A stretch of DNA of 64,000 nucleotides from Coleophoma eucalyptorum (lineage: Eukaryota; Ascomycota; Leotiomycetes; Helotiales; Dermateaceae): positions 1,178,001 to 1,242,000 of the forward strand of contig JALRME010000003.1 of the NCBI GenBank assembly GCA_026120035.1, in the 5' to 3' direction. The notes beneath the pieces were generated by a model. That model was not told the DNA's origin and ran no database searches. It saw only the letters and a list, made by a program, of their open reading frames with translations. Of the stretch, positions 13,343-25,855 are shown in pieces (the stretch's first letter is position 1; each line of letters opens with the position of its first letter). Both the position numbers and the translations under genes were made by a program.

Positions 13343-15336
13343 TCAGAAGTTTATGCTGGGATGAACACCACCATTAACTTGTTTCATGGTCATTTGACTG
13401 AGGCTCAAGGTTCTTGGTGGCATCTTGACCTCATTCTCAACGAAGTGCTCCTCATTAGGGCTGAAAGGACCTTGCTCCTCTTTTGGCGTCAGGAAGTTTT
13501 CTGTGCCATACTGTTCCTCATCGTCGCTGCTATCATCTGGGTCGAAGCTCGAGAAAGTCTCAATGTGTTGACTGTCTAATGGATTGCGAATCTGTTCCGA
13601 CTCAGGTATTGTGTAGGATGGGATCTTTCGATTGGGTTTCATAACACCAAGCTGTTGTTGCAGGATTAGAATTTGCGCCTCGAGATTTCGCCGTGCTGCT
13701 TGCTCAGCTAAGATCATGTTTGTGAGACTTTTGATCTGATCCATGCTGGGCGGCTGAGACTTCGACGTTATGGGCGAGCTTGGGGGGAAGCCTCGAATAG
13801 TTGTAGATGTGGAGAGTGGACGTGAGGTATCTTGGGCAGAAGTTGGAGGCGCCGATGACAAGAAACTAGGAGGAGAAGAGCGCCCGTCAAACGTGGGTTG
13901 ATAAGAGTTGCTGGTGGAAGTAGTTGATGGGCGACTGCTGCCATAGGTTGACCCTGCCTGGTTGTATGAGGTAGGATTTTGAGGAGTCTGGTTCTTGAGA
14001 TTAGGGAGAGAAAGATCTCTACCATAATGAGTAGGCTGCTCATGTCGGGAGTTCCTCTTTGGGGGATCTTGAAGTTGGAGATGTCCCATTTGTGCACGAT
14101 GGTGGAATTGAGAGATTGCCTTTTCCATACGAATCATTCTCTCCTCCAATCCTGAGACTCGAGTATCAAGACTAGCAGCCTGTGTGATTTTCATGCCTGC
14201 CATCTCGCCCATTGGTCCAAAATTGAACGGCTGAGGCGGCTCTTGAGGTTGGGCAGGAAGCTCTGGGTGATCCAGTATGATTGGCTCATCTGCATCAGCT
14301 TTATTAGAAGACATAGGAGACAGCGCTCCTGGGTCATAGCTGGCTCTCCAGTATCGGATCTCATCGCTCCGCCGCCTAGATACATTGCTCGCTGCCGCCG
14401 CTTCTCGCAATTGACCGAGTGATCTACTGCGTCGGTTGGGATGACTCCCCTTGGTTACAGCATAACCAATGTTCTCTGCGACCTCCTCGGAAATGCTCTG
14501 GCTGGCCCTAGCATGACTGCTGACAGGCCGTGGTGACAATCCTGTAAAGTCAGAGTAGCCTGGTCCCCTGCTCGAGGTGAATATCCTGCTCGGCGTCGTA
14601 GCCCCTCTTGGTCTCGTCTGCTCAGCCGGTTGAATAAACTGATCGTTCTGTTTTGCCTCGTTTTCTGGCTCTTGAAGGATACTTTCGGGGCCAATGGAGT
14701 GGGAACGAAGTGCTCGGTTGAATTCGTTTATGGGTAGGGATGCAGATCGTTTCTGGGAAAAGCTTGAAGCTTTCGTGTCTCTTGTCATATTTATCATAGC
14801 AGACGGATCCTGAGATAAGGAGTAAGCTAAACTGTATTCTGGTATTTGAGGCTGAAACTTACACTTTGGTGCTGCTCATGCCGCGTCCCGTTTGCAGTAT
14901 TCTCCGGAACGCCACTCTTGCGTTTCTTTCCAAATATCTTGGAGAAGGCGGACTTAAAGGTGGATTTCTTTCTCTGCGGTGGTTGCTGCTGCTCATCCAA
15001 TGGTTTCTCGTCCAGCACATTCAACTCAGAGTTCCGCAGTCCGCTCGGCTGAGGTGCACGACGTGCAGGCGCTGGCGGTCCTTCGTTCGATTGACGAGCA
15101 GGTGAGAATGTTGAAGAAATGTCTCTACTAAGTGCGCTTGCAGGTCGTGCAGAGGTCGTAGAGCCTCTCACGGCCAGCATATCCAGCCCATCATTTCCGA
15201 GGGGAGTAGCAATGCCCGTTCCAGGGGACCTAATAGGAAATTCGTCATCATCAATGGGTATCGGTGCAGAGATCCTTCCTCTGATTGTAGTTCCTGTATT
15301 CGACCGAGCCGGACCTTCTCCCTTCCACTTTGCCAT
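13343..15336 (-). CDS. Unknown fungal protein with basic patch and two coiled coils
   Basis: I do not recognise the family. It is about 646 residues in two exons (15336-14863 and 14809-13343); the 53-nt intron has donor GTAAGT and acceptor CAG and keeps the frame. The chain is mostly low-complexity, rich in Ser, Pro, Gln and Arg. A lysine-rich patch around residues 125-145 (KSAFSKIFGKKRKSG) could bind acidic lipid or act as a nuclear signal. Predicted coiled coils lie near 374-397 (VSGLEERMIRMEKAIS) and 514-548 (NMILAEQAARRNLEAQ). The tail is acidic. No signal peptide or membrane segment. The layout suggests a scaffold-like protein, but function is unknown. The start at 15336 is the first ATG in the open frame. 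Confidence 0.75.
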
Positions 15337-18300
15337 GGTGTAGATAGCTACCAGTCTATGCTACCGGTCTGTTCAGCTTACCACTCACACACACTAGGTG
15401 CAGGACGTCGAGTCGAGGGAAGTGATGGAAGAGCTGGCACAACATGCATCTCAAGAAGGCTTGACGCGCGAAAGAGTCTAAGGAGTGCAGGGCGGGGTGC
15501 GTAACGCTACAACACACATATCATACTCAGTATATATATGTGAAGAGGCTTGTTGTTCATAATTGACAGGTTGACCCCTAAAGCAGAATAGGCAGATACC
15601 CAAGGACTGAGAGCCGTCTGTATTGGGCGACGGCGGCGGAATACCTTATGCAGAGATGAAGGCGCATCACGTATCATATATGCTGCGACGCTCCTTCAGC
15701 GACTGAACAGGGAACGTCCTATGAAACAGGGTGTTGGGGACAACGAGGACTGGGCAGGGTAGAGGCATGAGGCGTGTGGGTGCGAACAGAGACATCTGGA
15801 AGGACGGGAGAATCATCGACAAGGGCGAAGAGTGGTCTGGCAGTGGATGAATTGGGTGGTTGTGGAGTGGCTTTGGTGACTTGGTCGTGCTTGTCGTGCA
15901 GATGGTCGTTGCTTAGAGCGCTTTGGGATGCGTGCTCGAGCTTTCGACAGGCCCAAGATAGCCGAAGAGGCCGGTCAGGGCCAGGGAAGTGGCCGGGTGA
16001 AGTGGAGGGGCATTGAGGCGCCCGTTGGTTACCAATAGACGACTCGGAAGTTGGGTCAGGACAAGAGGAGCTTTGGAGGTGGAGTGAGAGAGAATGTGTG
16101 TGTGTGTGTGTGAGTTGAATGCGTGGTTAAGCCAAGAGAGGTTGAGCAGGTATGAATGAGCTGCGGACTCTGTGCTCTGTGCTTCACGTTGCAAAGGTCC
16201 TGAGAAGATTGATGGTTAGCGACTCTCTTCTCTTTACTCCTGCCACTGACTACTACAACTCCTATTACTAATACTACTACGGCCAACACCATCAGCAGAA
16301 CTATTCGCCTACCCTACTAGAACATCGGAACAGAATACTCACCACAACACCTTTCTGTCATCAAGTTCTCTTTCCAACCTGAAGCAAAGAGGATCCTCCT
16401 TCTCGCCAAAGCAAAAGGTCCGAGGTCTTGATCCTTGCTATTTGCATACGCTGCTCATCATGCCCACAGCCTCTACCCCACGGACAGGCAGAAGAAAGGA
16501 GCCAATGTACTCAACGGGGAAAGCACAGAGGCACAGCAGAAGCAAGTACAAAATCAGTATAGCGACTTGGAGTTTTTTCTTGTTGCCTCATTACTTGCTC
16601 ACCGTCTCCTATGCCCACCCTCGCCCTGGTGAAGGGAGCTTGCAATGGAGACGTATGATATTTGAGGTGATCGCCAACTCGAAACTAGTGGCAGCCACAG
16701 AGAGTAAGCATGTAGGCGATGCCTTCGAGGCAGGGAGAGAAAACCCGCAGCCTGGCCAGCCATTCATCCCATCCTCCATGCTAATCCATCCGCGACCCAG
16801 GCTATCGTAACACTGCGGATCCTGGATGGCCTCAAGAGATTGGACACGAAGTGACCTTGAGCCCGTCGCCTCTGTTGAATCTTTGGTACTGGTATAGGTG
16901 AACAGGGAAGGAGGTATAAGATCTCCAGACTAGTAGCCGATGTTGGATCGATAGTCAACTGGTACAGCAATCGGAAAATACCGTCCTAGCACAACCCAGA
17001 TCACAGGCTGTCAAAGAATCAGGTTTAATCGACGACATTGTGTCTCTTGGTAGCTTCTGCTTTTCTCCCTTATCTCCTCTGTACACTCGTCCATACCCAC
17101 AAGTAGTCTAAAGCCCCGTTGCTAACCACATTCTATGCAGATGGCCGTCGTGGCGCATCGTAGTCGCGTCAAATGTGCACGCACGCGCTCTCAGACATGC
17201 AGCCGGCAATGCAGTCGGTCTCCTGTACTGCGGTCTATATCATGCGGCCCACGCAAAAAGACGAATGTGTTATCAAGAAACCAAATCCAATCCAAGCCAC
17301 CACTACCTTATCCGACATCCTGTATGGTTTGCCCAGTGTCTGCTAGACCAAAAATCAGCGATTCTCCCTTAGCCAACCAATGCCTAGCTGCAGGTTATTC
17401 CTCCCTGTTGACCACCGAGTAAAAAGCCGTACCATTCATTTCCAGTCAAAGGTAAGAAACAGCATTGAATGAAGCGCATCTGATCGATTATGCACCCCAC
17501 TTAAATGGCAGCCCCAACAGTGGCATGAAGAATAAGAGAAAAGCAAAAGAAAAGTGACCGGCAGTTTTCTTGGGGTTTACCGTCAATGTCTTCCAACCCA
17601 TCATGCTCCGACTTGACTATCAGACCGCCAAAGTCCAGGTTTAACTCGCTTGCTTGCTAGAGTACTAGGTTGTACAAATATATTCATAAAGTCCTGGTCA
17701 AAGCAACCAGGGCGGCACATCCTTTTCTTTTTATGGGCACAAATCATCCTAGCCGGTACGGTACAGAGCTGTCTACAAATCACACGAGGCAGACAATGGT
17801 AAGGTAGAGCGAGGTTCCCAATCCAGCAGGATGTGATACAGAAGTCGTACCTTACATGAACACCCCTTCCCTTCCCATCACATTGTTTATTTTTGGCACA
17901 TTGCACATCATCACATCGCATCACCGTCACATCACCCACTCTACATACCTTATTCTCCCCATGTACTCTGTTCTGTACATGAAGAGCACAATTCGATGTT
18001 TACTTGTTCCGCTCCGGCCGTCCACGTTCGTCCCTCTGTCTCTTGCCGTTACGCTGCCTCGTAGTCCAACAGTGCCCTAGCCCGTCCCGTTCATGCCGTC
18101 CAGCAGCACGCATAAACGTGTTCATTGACAGGTCTTTAAACATTCATGCGACCACTCAATCCCCAAGACCCCGCCGCGGCTTCAGCTTCTCTCTACGCTC
18201 ACAGCTCACAGCTCTAAAGTAAGGGAACATTAATCATACGACGGGAGAAGCATGGCAGCTATAGTATCACTTCGTATCCGGACACGAAGAGGGTAGGCAT

Positions 18301-19580
18301 GTGCAGATCTCAATGAGTCTCAATCCATTTCGAGCTGCGTCCGGCGATGACAAAGGAAGTCCAGAGCCTGTCAAGAGAGCGCGCGAGAAAGAGATGGGGG
18401 TTCCTAGAAGATGAAACAACACATAGGGCAGGGATGGCAGGGACCGCAAATCATACCCTGTGTTTGTTGGTCTTGCAGCCCGCCCAAAAAATAACCGAAG
18501 CTCAAGAGACCGACAGGGCACGACTACAGTAGTATCCAGGATTTGGCTACGTTCAAGTCTTTCACTTGCACCGCTCTTGAGAGGATCAAGTATTTTCATC
18601 GCAACGTCAGTCAATATGTCCAGGACTCTTTGACTTCTTCCCAAACATCTCGTGAACTCAACCTGCCTTCTTTTGACTTTCCTACAAATGAGAAGAAAAG
18701 TCTCAAGCTGCTCTCTCCCTTCGCTCATCCAACCTCTTCTTCCGCCTCTCCCACCTCTCTACATTCTCCATCAAAAGTCTCTTGTAAAGACCCTTTACCC
18801 AAAGACGAACTTCCGTCCGAAGAAATCCTAAAAAGAGACCACCTCGGTCCCTGAAAGACTCCTCCGCACTAACCAGGGACCCTTTGTAATTTACATGAAA
18901 CCACGCGTGGCATTGGTGACGGAGGAAACCTCCAAAGGCACACAGATACGTACAAATACGTACGAGAGGATTACCAGGGGAAGGGAAGACCGCCAAAAAA
19001 AAAAGGAACTCCGAGGGATAAAAAGTATCCCGACGATGGTCGTGTGGCAGCAATCTGAGTAGTGAGAGCAAAGAAAGGGAAGGATAAGGCGGACTTGGAT
19101 CCCTTTGATAATTTCTTTGTTCATGCCATGAATCTTCGGGGATATAGGCTCTTGTCTATTCTCGACCCTTTACGAACCTTTATTTCCTTCCCGCCCTCTT
19201 GAGACATGTCGTCATAACGGGTTCAGAGCGTCTGTAGGAAAATTTTTGGTTCTTTTGTTCTGTTTGAGCGTTTCTGTCTCGGGGGCACTCTGGTCTAACT
19301 TTTACATGGGCGTGCTTGCGCCCAAGCTGAGTCGCGTGCCTAATTGGGAATTTTCAGCTCCTCAGGCGAGGAAACTCTCTCTAAGAGAGCAAGTGCTCTT
19401 TGCAATGTCATGCCCAACACCAAGGAGCACCATAGGAGCTCTGCAATGCATATCTAACATAGTCCGAACTCCCCCTTTCTTATCCTCATCTCCCGCGACC
19501 TTAAAGTCTCCAAAGAGCCTTTTTTTTGCTACGTCATTTCCCGTAACGCAGTAATGGATCCCATCTTAACTCTATTCCCT
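15337..19580. other. 4.2 kb gene-free region with microsatellite
   Basis: Region upstream of the unknown gene and downstream of the helicase. Several open frames of 60-150 codons exist on both strands, but none has a recognisable domain, coherent splice structure or biased composition. A (TG)9 microsatellite lies at 16095-16112. It may contain a long promoter, leader exons or non-coding transcripts. Confidence 0.5.
16095..16112. repeat. (TG)9 microsatellite
   Basis: Perfect dinucleotide run of nine TG units, a simple-sequence length marker in non-coding DNA. Confidence 0.9.
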
Positions 19581-22500
19581 TCAAGGCCCAGCATTTAATT
19601 CCGCAGCCGAGGGATATCTGAGGTCGGCATGTTCTTCAAGGAAGTCCATCCAGCGTTTAAGGAATTTGCTACCACTATTTATTTTGGTTTCGTCGTTAGC
19701 CAGAATTTTTAAGAAGATTAATCAAGTGATCAAAACTCTGGGGGAAAAAGAAATAAAATGAGGGAATAAAGGGGGAATAAAGATGCAAGAGACTCGGAAT
19801 TGAGACAAGCGAGAATGTGCCTGCCAGAATCGCTGTGCGTGCAGAAGACAGCGGCAGGTGCAGAAGAAGCAAGAGCTGCAGAAAAAGAAATAAATATTGT
19901 CCCAGGATCTTGGGTAGATCCACAAATTCCAAATCAGCTCATAAGGGATCAGGAAAGAGACGGATGTAAGTAACCGGGAGTTAGAAGTAGAAAAATCAAC
20001 AGAACGAAAGGACAAAGAAAAAGAGGAAAGATGAAGCAAATATCCTCTATACTTACGACGAAACTGTCTCAGAATCACCAATTATGGTTAGAGAGCGACG
20101 AGGTCTCGTCATTGCGACGTTGAGTCTCCTCTTCTCGCCCAAGAACCCGACTTCCTTGTTGCTGTTACTTCGCACAAGACTGACAATGATGGCTTCTTTT
20201 TCTCGGCCTTGGAAACCATCGACACTGCCGAGTTCGATGCCGGGAAAGGCTTCTTTTAGTGTCCGGGACATGAGTGCTAACTAGGGATTTTCTTGCGTGT
20301 TAGTGAGTGTGTTGAGTTTTGTTGTCATGGTTAGATAGAGGTATTCCAGTTTGGAGAGGAAGGCTCGTCGTCTAAGTAGACTTATGATACGGCTCTATAC
20401 TGTTTAACCTCGTTGAAGTCGAACATTCTATAATACGCAGCTTAAGTTGACGCGATACTACTCATTTTGTTGCATGTGCACCGCTCTCCAAACCAATGGA
20501 AAAACTAAAGGCCAGACCAGAAGCTGTGGCAAGTCGGTACTCTCAAGATAAGCATATATAGCTGCAGCTGAGCTTTCAGCCACCGCGTATAGCTAGTTGG
20601 GAAGTTTTCCTTCTTGTAATACCAGAATTGATACGTTGGATACCTAGAATCCAGAATATCCACACAAGAGAAAATGAACAGATTGACATTACCTGGGCAT
20701 TGTAAGGCGTAACAACAGCGATATCCTCAGGCTTGACACCCGCATCAACCTATATTTGTCAGCATATATATTAATCAACACCCCAAGAAGGCAGAGTGCC
20801 TGGGAAATAAGAACTCATAAATACCAAACTCTGTACGTGCTTCTTCACCAGCACGGCCTCCATCTCATTACTCTTACTCTCACCCATCAACTTCCCCTTA
20901 ACAGCATCCTCCTCCTCCTCGCTCTTCTCTGGGAATTCTCCACCTTGCGTATCCCAAAAGACCAGAGGCTCGATGGTATCTTCCATCTCCTCAACTTCAT
21001 ACTCCAGATCCTTCAGCAGTCGCTCTTTTACTGCCTCGGCCGCAACGAGCTTACCCTCATATAGTTCATCAGAGGGGAAACGCATGATTTTCTCATGCAT
21101 ACGATACTGTGTAGTGAGCATCCGTTTGATGTCCGGGCCGTGGATAGACAAGAGTCTATCGAATAGCGTCGTCTCCAACGTCATGCCCTTGATAATATCC
21201 TCCGAAGCATCCTTTGCCTTCACCGGCTTGCTTTTCGAATTACTGGATTTAATCGTTGGTGGTAACTGCAAGTGATCACCGGCGAGGACTAGCTTCTCTG
21301 CTCGCGTCCAGAGAAGAGGCACCCAGCACTGAGCCTCCAGTGCCTGACTTGCTTCGTCGATAATCACGACATCGAACTTCTCATCCTTTAACTGAAAACC
21401 ACCACCGCCATGCAGCGTTGCTAGAACAACTTTACTCTGACCCACCAATGAACCCACACACTTCTTCTCCCGCTCCCGAAACTCTTTCCGCAGTTCTTTT
21501 AGTTCGCCATAGACGGCTCTTCGCTCTCGCCCGCTCTTGGTCTTGCGGATTGAAGCCTGCTTGCTGTCCATCTCCTTTCGAACATCTTTGACGATGGCTG
21601 CTGCTTCGGAGGTTTGGGTTAGCACGTCTAGGGAGTGGTTAAGTACTGAGGGGAGCAATCTGGCTGGGTGACCAAGTCGCACGATGGGAATCTTGTGTGG
21701 TGCGAGACGTTCCACAATGTTGTCAACGGAGATGTTAGAGGGTCCACAGACAAGGACGCGCAAGTTTTGTTTGAGCATTTGGAGGATAAGCTCGATTAGA
21801 GTATGTGTTTTTCCAGTCTATAATTTGGTGTGTCAGTCTTGGTTTGGTGAAACCAGGTGATTTTCTCTGGATCTGGTTGAGTATTGCAATCCAGAGAAGA
21901 TATTGATAACGTAGAGAAAGAAGACATGAGCTTGCGAGCTAACATATTGATCGGCTTATTCTCTAGTCCTTGTAGCCCATGGAAGGGGGACATTGAGTGA
22001 AATAAATGCCTGCTCTGAGCAGAATTTATGGCAAGACGCATCGTTATACCAGGAAATGCAAGGAAAAAATACTTACACCAGGCGGACCATGAATAAGAGC
22101 AATCTCCCTACTCCCCATCGCAAAACGGATAGCATCCTTCTGGCTTTCATTAAGACTTGGATCAACCCAAGCCTCCTGGGAAATAATAACTTCCTCGACA
22201 GGTGAAGGAGTCGTCAGGCCAAACAACACTCTGACAAAGCTAGAGTACTCCTCCGACTTCATCCTCTGAAGCTTCATCATATTGAGATTCATGCTATGCC
22301 ACACATAAACCAATCAGCTTGAACAACAAAGATAAAAGAAAACGGAAAAGAAGAGGAAAAGAGCCAGAACCGTTTATAAGTAACATCATTAGCCAACTTC
22401 ACAACCCACACCCGCTTCCCACTCGCCCCCGGAGCATCATCATCCTCACCATCCAGGGCCACAAGCACACAGTTCCTCGCAACCCTCGTCACCACTCCCC

Positions 22501-22855
22501 TCCCTCCCGCATCCTCCAGCGCCTTGGTCTCCCGCTTTTTCGCACTACCTGCAGGCTGCTCCGCAACCCGCACAATATCACCCGCCCTCAAACCATGTTC
22601 TGGCAAGTCTCCATCCGCTGACGAACTGACGGCGGGATCTGGTCCTAGTTCCAAAACTGTCTTGCCTCCCAGCCCGGTGCGTTGCGAGACAAGGAGCAAG
22701 TTTGGGAGAGCCAGTCCAGCGCGGAAGAGCGCGGTTGGTGTGCTGTTGGTTAATACGGAGCTGGTCTCGTGCAGCTCACTTTGCAGCTCGGCATCTAAGA
22801 GGCTGAGTTGCGTCGTTGCGAAGTTGGGGATGGAGATGGCTTCTCTGGGGGCCAT
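19581..22855 (-). CDS. hcs1: DNA polymerase alpha-associated helicase A (Hcs1/IGHMBP2-like SF1B helicase)
   Basis: ATP-dependent 5'-3' helicase of the Upf1-like SF1B group. It has 689 residues, close to yeast Hcs1 (683). Six exons: 22855-22371, 22293-22077, 21817-20825, 20749-20693, 20280-20057, 19674-19581; total length is an exact codon multiple. Motifs: Walker A GPPGTGKT at 231-238 (split by an intron), DEASQ at 388-392, GDHLQLPP at 414-421, QYRMHEKIM from 471, VDGFQGRE near 604 and NVAMTRPRR near 640. The N-terminal 160 residues are the beta-barrel region of the family. The start [10 protein letters not shown] at 22855 is preferred to an in-frame upstream Met. Introns 2 (259 nt) and 5 (382 nt) are unusually long for this window, and the first donor reads GTTCTG. 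Confidence 0.93.
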
Positions 22856-23397
22856 GGTTTCAGAGAGGGTGGGGTTGGACAGTGAGGCTAAGAATAGAAA
22901 TATTCTCAAGCTCTTCCGTAAATTTAATGATAGTTATGTTATTTTTGTGCCTTTAAAGAAAGAAGTTGGCGACAATTTTGATTTCTGTTTGGTTATTGGT
23001 CATGTGAGCGGAATTTTGATGTCACGAGAATTGAGGTCTTAAATGACAGGAGTAAAGAATTGGTGGTAGCCTTTTCTTTTCTGAACTCCTCGAACTTTTG
23101 AGATACTTAAAGTTGAGGGTCTCATATTGAGGAAGTATCAGGCAAGTTTTGAATAATACATCATTCAGATGACCACTCTAGTACGGAATGTCTTATAGTT
23201 CAAACCGATATAATATCACTATTTAGTACAGAGAACAATAGCCAATATCCAAGTTACCACCCAAATTATCCTCGCTAGAACGCCAAATTACACCAGTATA
23301 CAATAATTAGTTTAACAGTCTCATCATATATGATGAACACCTTACCAAAACCCTTAAACACTCCATAAAGCCTAAAAATCAACCATCTCCATCTCAC
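22856..23397. other. Intergenic region between two minus-strand genes
   Basis: Spacer of about 540 bp between the stop of the DUF202 gene and the start of the helicase. The part near 23,100-23,390 is AT-rich. No feature identified beyond the presumed helicase promoter and the 3' UTR of the upstream gene. Confidence 0.6.
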
Positions 23398-24449
23398 TCA
23401 CCTCTTCTCAAAAGATGTAGGCTCAACCACAACCACAACAACCAGAGAAGTGACCATCAACGCAAAAGTAATACTAGCTACAAGAACGATGGAGCCTCGA
23501 GAGGCAGGGAATTTACCTCGGATGATCCAATGCTGGGATTCGAAGTAGCGGTGGAAGCCAACAAAGAGCATAACGATGCTAATTCCGAGGAAGGTGGCAC
23601 CGAGGGGTTTGCCTAGTTGTCGTAGCCGGTGGTATGAACCGCCGTTTGCCAATGAATCCGATACTGTGGTGTTAAGGCGAAATCTGGAGAGGTATGAGTA
23701 GGTGGTGGTCGCAAGATTCGAAGTTTGGAAACACTTACAATTGGGTGATGGCTATGCCAATTGAAGCAAACGCAAGAGAGGTTCTCAGCCAAGCTAAGAA
23801 TGTCCGTTCTGCCAAACCGGTCAGCACGGGTTCGAAGGAGTACTCCCGAACCATGACAGGCAAACATACCCAATGCCAGATGGTCTCTGGCAACACTCCC
23901 CTTATTCTCCAACTCCATGGAACCGTACTCGGAAATCAGCCTCTGCCACCACCACTGCCGATCATCCTCATGTTCCTCTTCCCCAGATGCATCTCCAACC
24001 CTGCCAATCTCCCCAGATCTACGAATGCTAGCCGTACTCGGCTTCGTCTTCGGTTTTGGTGCCCCGTCCCTATCGCATTTATCCTGGTGCGATTGTGCCG
24101 TGCCCAAGTAATTCATAGACTTGCCCTTCGAGCCATCACGGCGGAAGATGGTCGTTTCTTCATCAGCGCTGCTCTCCACATCTCCTAGCACATCGAGAGA
24201 CTGGTCAGAACGAACGGCGCCCCGTATCGGGCTCCCAGCGGTTGCTGGAGAGGCATACCCACTTCCACCACGACTATTAGCAGCGTTGTTTGCCATATCC
24301 ATAGAAATCTTTCTGCCTCGAGCAGTTTCGAGGATGCTATCGATGCGATCTCGAGGCGGGGTATGGATCTTCAGGGATTGGGAAGAGCCGTTTCGAGTCC
24401 GAGAAGTAACAGCAGTAGGTGTTGGATGAGCGGAAGAGGTAGAAGACAT
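23398..24449 (-). CDS. DUF202 domain membrane protein
   Basis: About 311 residues in three exons: 24449-23870, 23808-23739, 23683-23398. Both introns have good signals (branch GTGCTGACC in the first). The N-terminal 150 residues are disordered and rich in Ser/Thr and acidic residues. The DUF202 domain follows, with SVARDHLALERTFLAWLRTS leading into TM1, then LGKPLGATFLGISIVMLF as TM2 and a very hydrophobic TM3 near the C-terminus. DUF202 proteins (bacterial YidH/YidG-like, and many fungal copies) have no firmly assigned function; vacuolar or plasma-membrane placement is possible. The start MSSTSSAHP is chosen because the upstream in-frame codons do not look conserved. Confidence 0.88.
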
Positions 24450-25855
24450 TGTGAGTCGGATGCCGGGACAAGGTAAATTTTGATCGAGGTGCTCTAGTGC
24501 GGGAAGGATATAGCACAGTACAGTGGACTCTCCCCCAGCACCTACAGAAACCGGCGGTAAGTACAAGGATCAAGGCAAGAGTCAAAGGGTAGTTGTGTAG
24601 TATTCTCCTCGTGGTTGGTGGGGTTGGGCTAGAAATGAATCGGTATGATGTCTTGGAATATCTTCGCAATCTAATCATCCGATTCCGTGATTTCAATCCA
24701 GCAGAATTTAAGGTTAATCCGCAGGCGGTGAACAGTAGTGCAGCGTGCTCCAGAAGCAAAACACTCAGCGAAAAGCTTACTCGCTAGACAACACTGCCCG
24801 TTCTACCGTGCAAAGGGAGCTATTAAGACTTATATGAACCTGTATATCACCAAGTCATTCCATGCTACCTAATTTAAGAAGATCAGTCCCGGACATATTC
24901 ACGGTCACAAACAGCTCTATCCAGCGAAGTTATTTTCAGCACAAAGACATCACTCGTTTCAGATTTTTAACCCCGGAAATATGTACAGGAATCAGACTCG
25001 AAGTGAAGTAAAATTCAAGTCGCTATGCTTGTAAAGCAAAAAGATCAGGTGGAACGAGACCAACAGGTAAGGTAATGTGTACACGAAGTCAAGAGGGTGA
25101 AGAACCACACATCGTATATCTTTCGCTTGCTTGCAAATTGGAACAAAAGAGTTAACACTGGTGCAACAGATCAGATTATCAGTCCTTCCCCCATTGCCCG
25201 TCCATTGATAACCATGCTGGATTGAGACCAAAGGAATATACCCTGCAGGCCAGCCACAGGCAAAAGTACATTGGGCTTGACCTCAACTCTTAATCAAGTG
25301 ATTGCTCAAGGGATGAGGTTAAGTATGCAAAGATTGCCAGCAGCTTCCAAGGGCCGTAATGAGGGGTACCGCCAGGACATGATCCCTCGAGCGGTAACAC
25401 AAAATGCTCAGGTAACCAAAAAATGAACAATGGTCTAGGAAATAGGCACCTGCATTCGTACGATGCCCATCTGCTGAGAACACCAGGAACCCTTTCACAC
25501 AAGCAACAAGATTCCACCACTACACAACCAACATCATCCCATATTTTGCCGCAAAGCGTACCGAAATACAGCCAACGCACACAATAATTTAACAAACATT
25601 AACCACATGAATACAAAAGAAAGTAAAAGGCCGAAGGATGGTTTGAGGACCAGAAGACAAAAAAAATCGTACTCTTCTAGTGGGGTATATTTGACTCAGG
25701 TCGATATTGCCGAATGTAACTGGACGAAATCGACGACATGCCTTCAAACAGAATGCAATAACTGTCATAACTCGCAATCGTAAAGGCGCGCGAGCGATAA
25801 ATATTCTTCGCCCGAAACGAGACGCCGGGTATTTTATCGTCGTGAATGCTTAAGA
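24450..25855. other. Intergenic region
   Basis: About 1.4 kb between two genes on the minus strand. Short open frames at 25290-25595 and 24992-25231 have no recognisable features. It should contain the 3' UTR of the SUN-family gene and the promoter of the DUF202 gene. Confidence 0.55.

Noticed and set aside
18267..18854. Overlapping open frames of 103 and 153 codons on opposite strands
   Set aside because: They shadow each other, lack recognisable motifs and have no supporting context.
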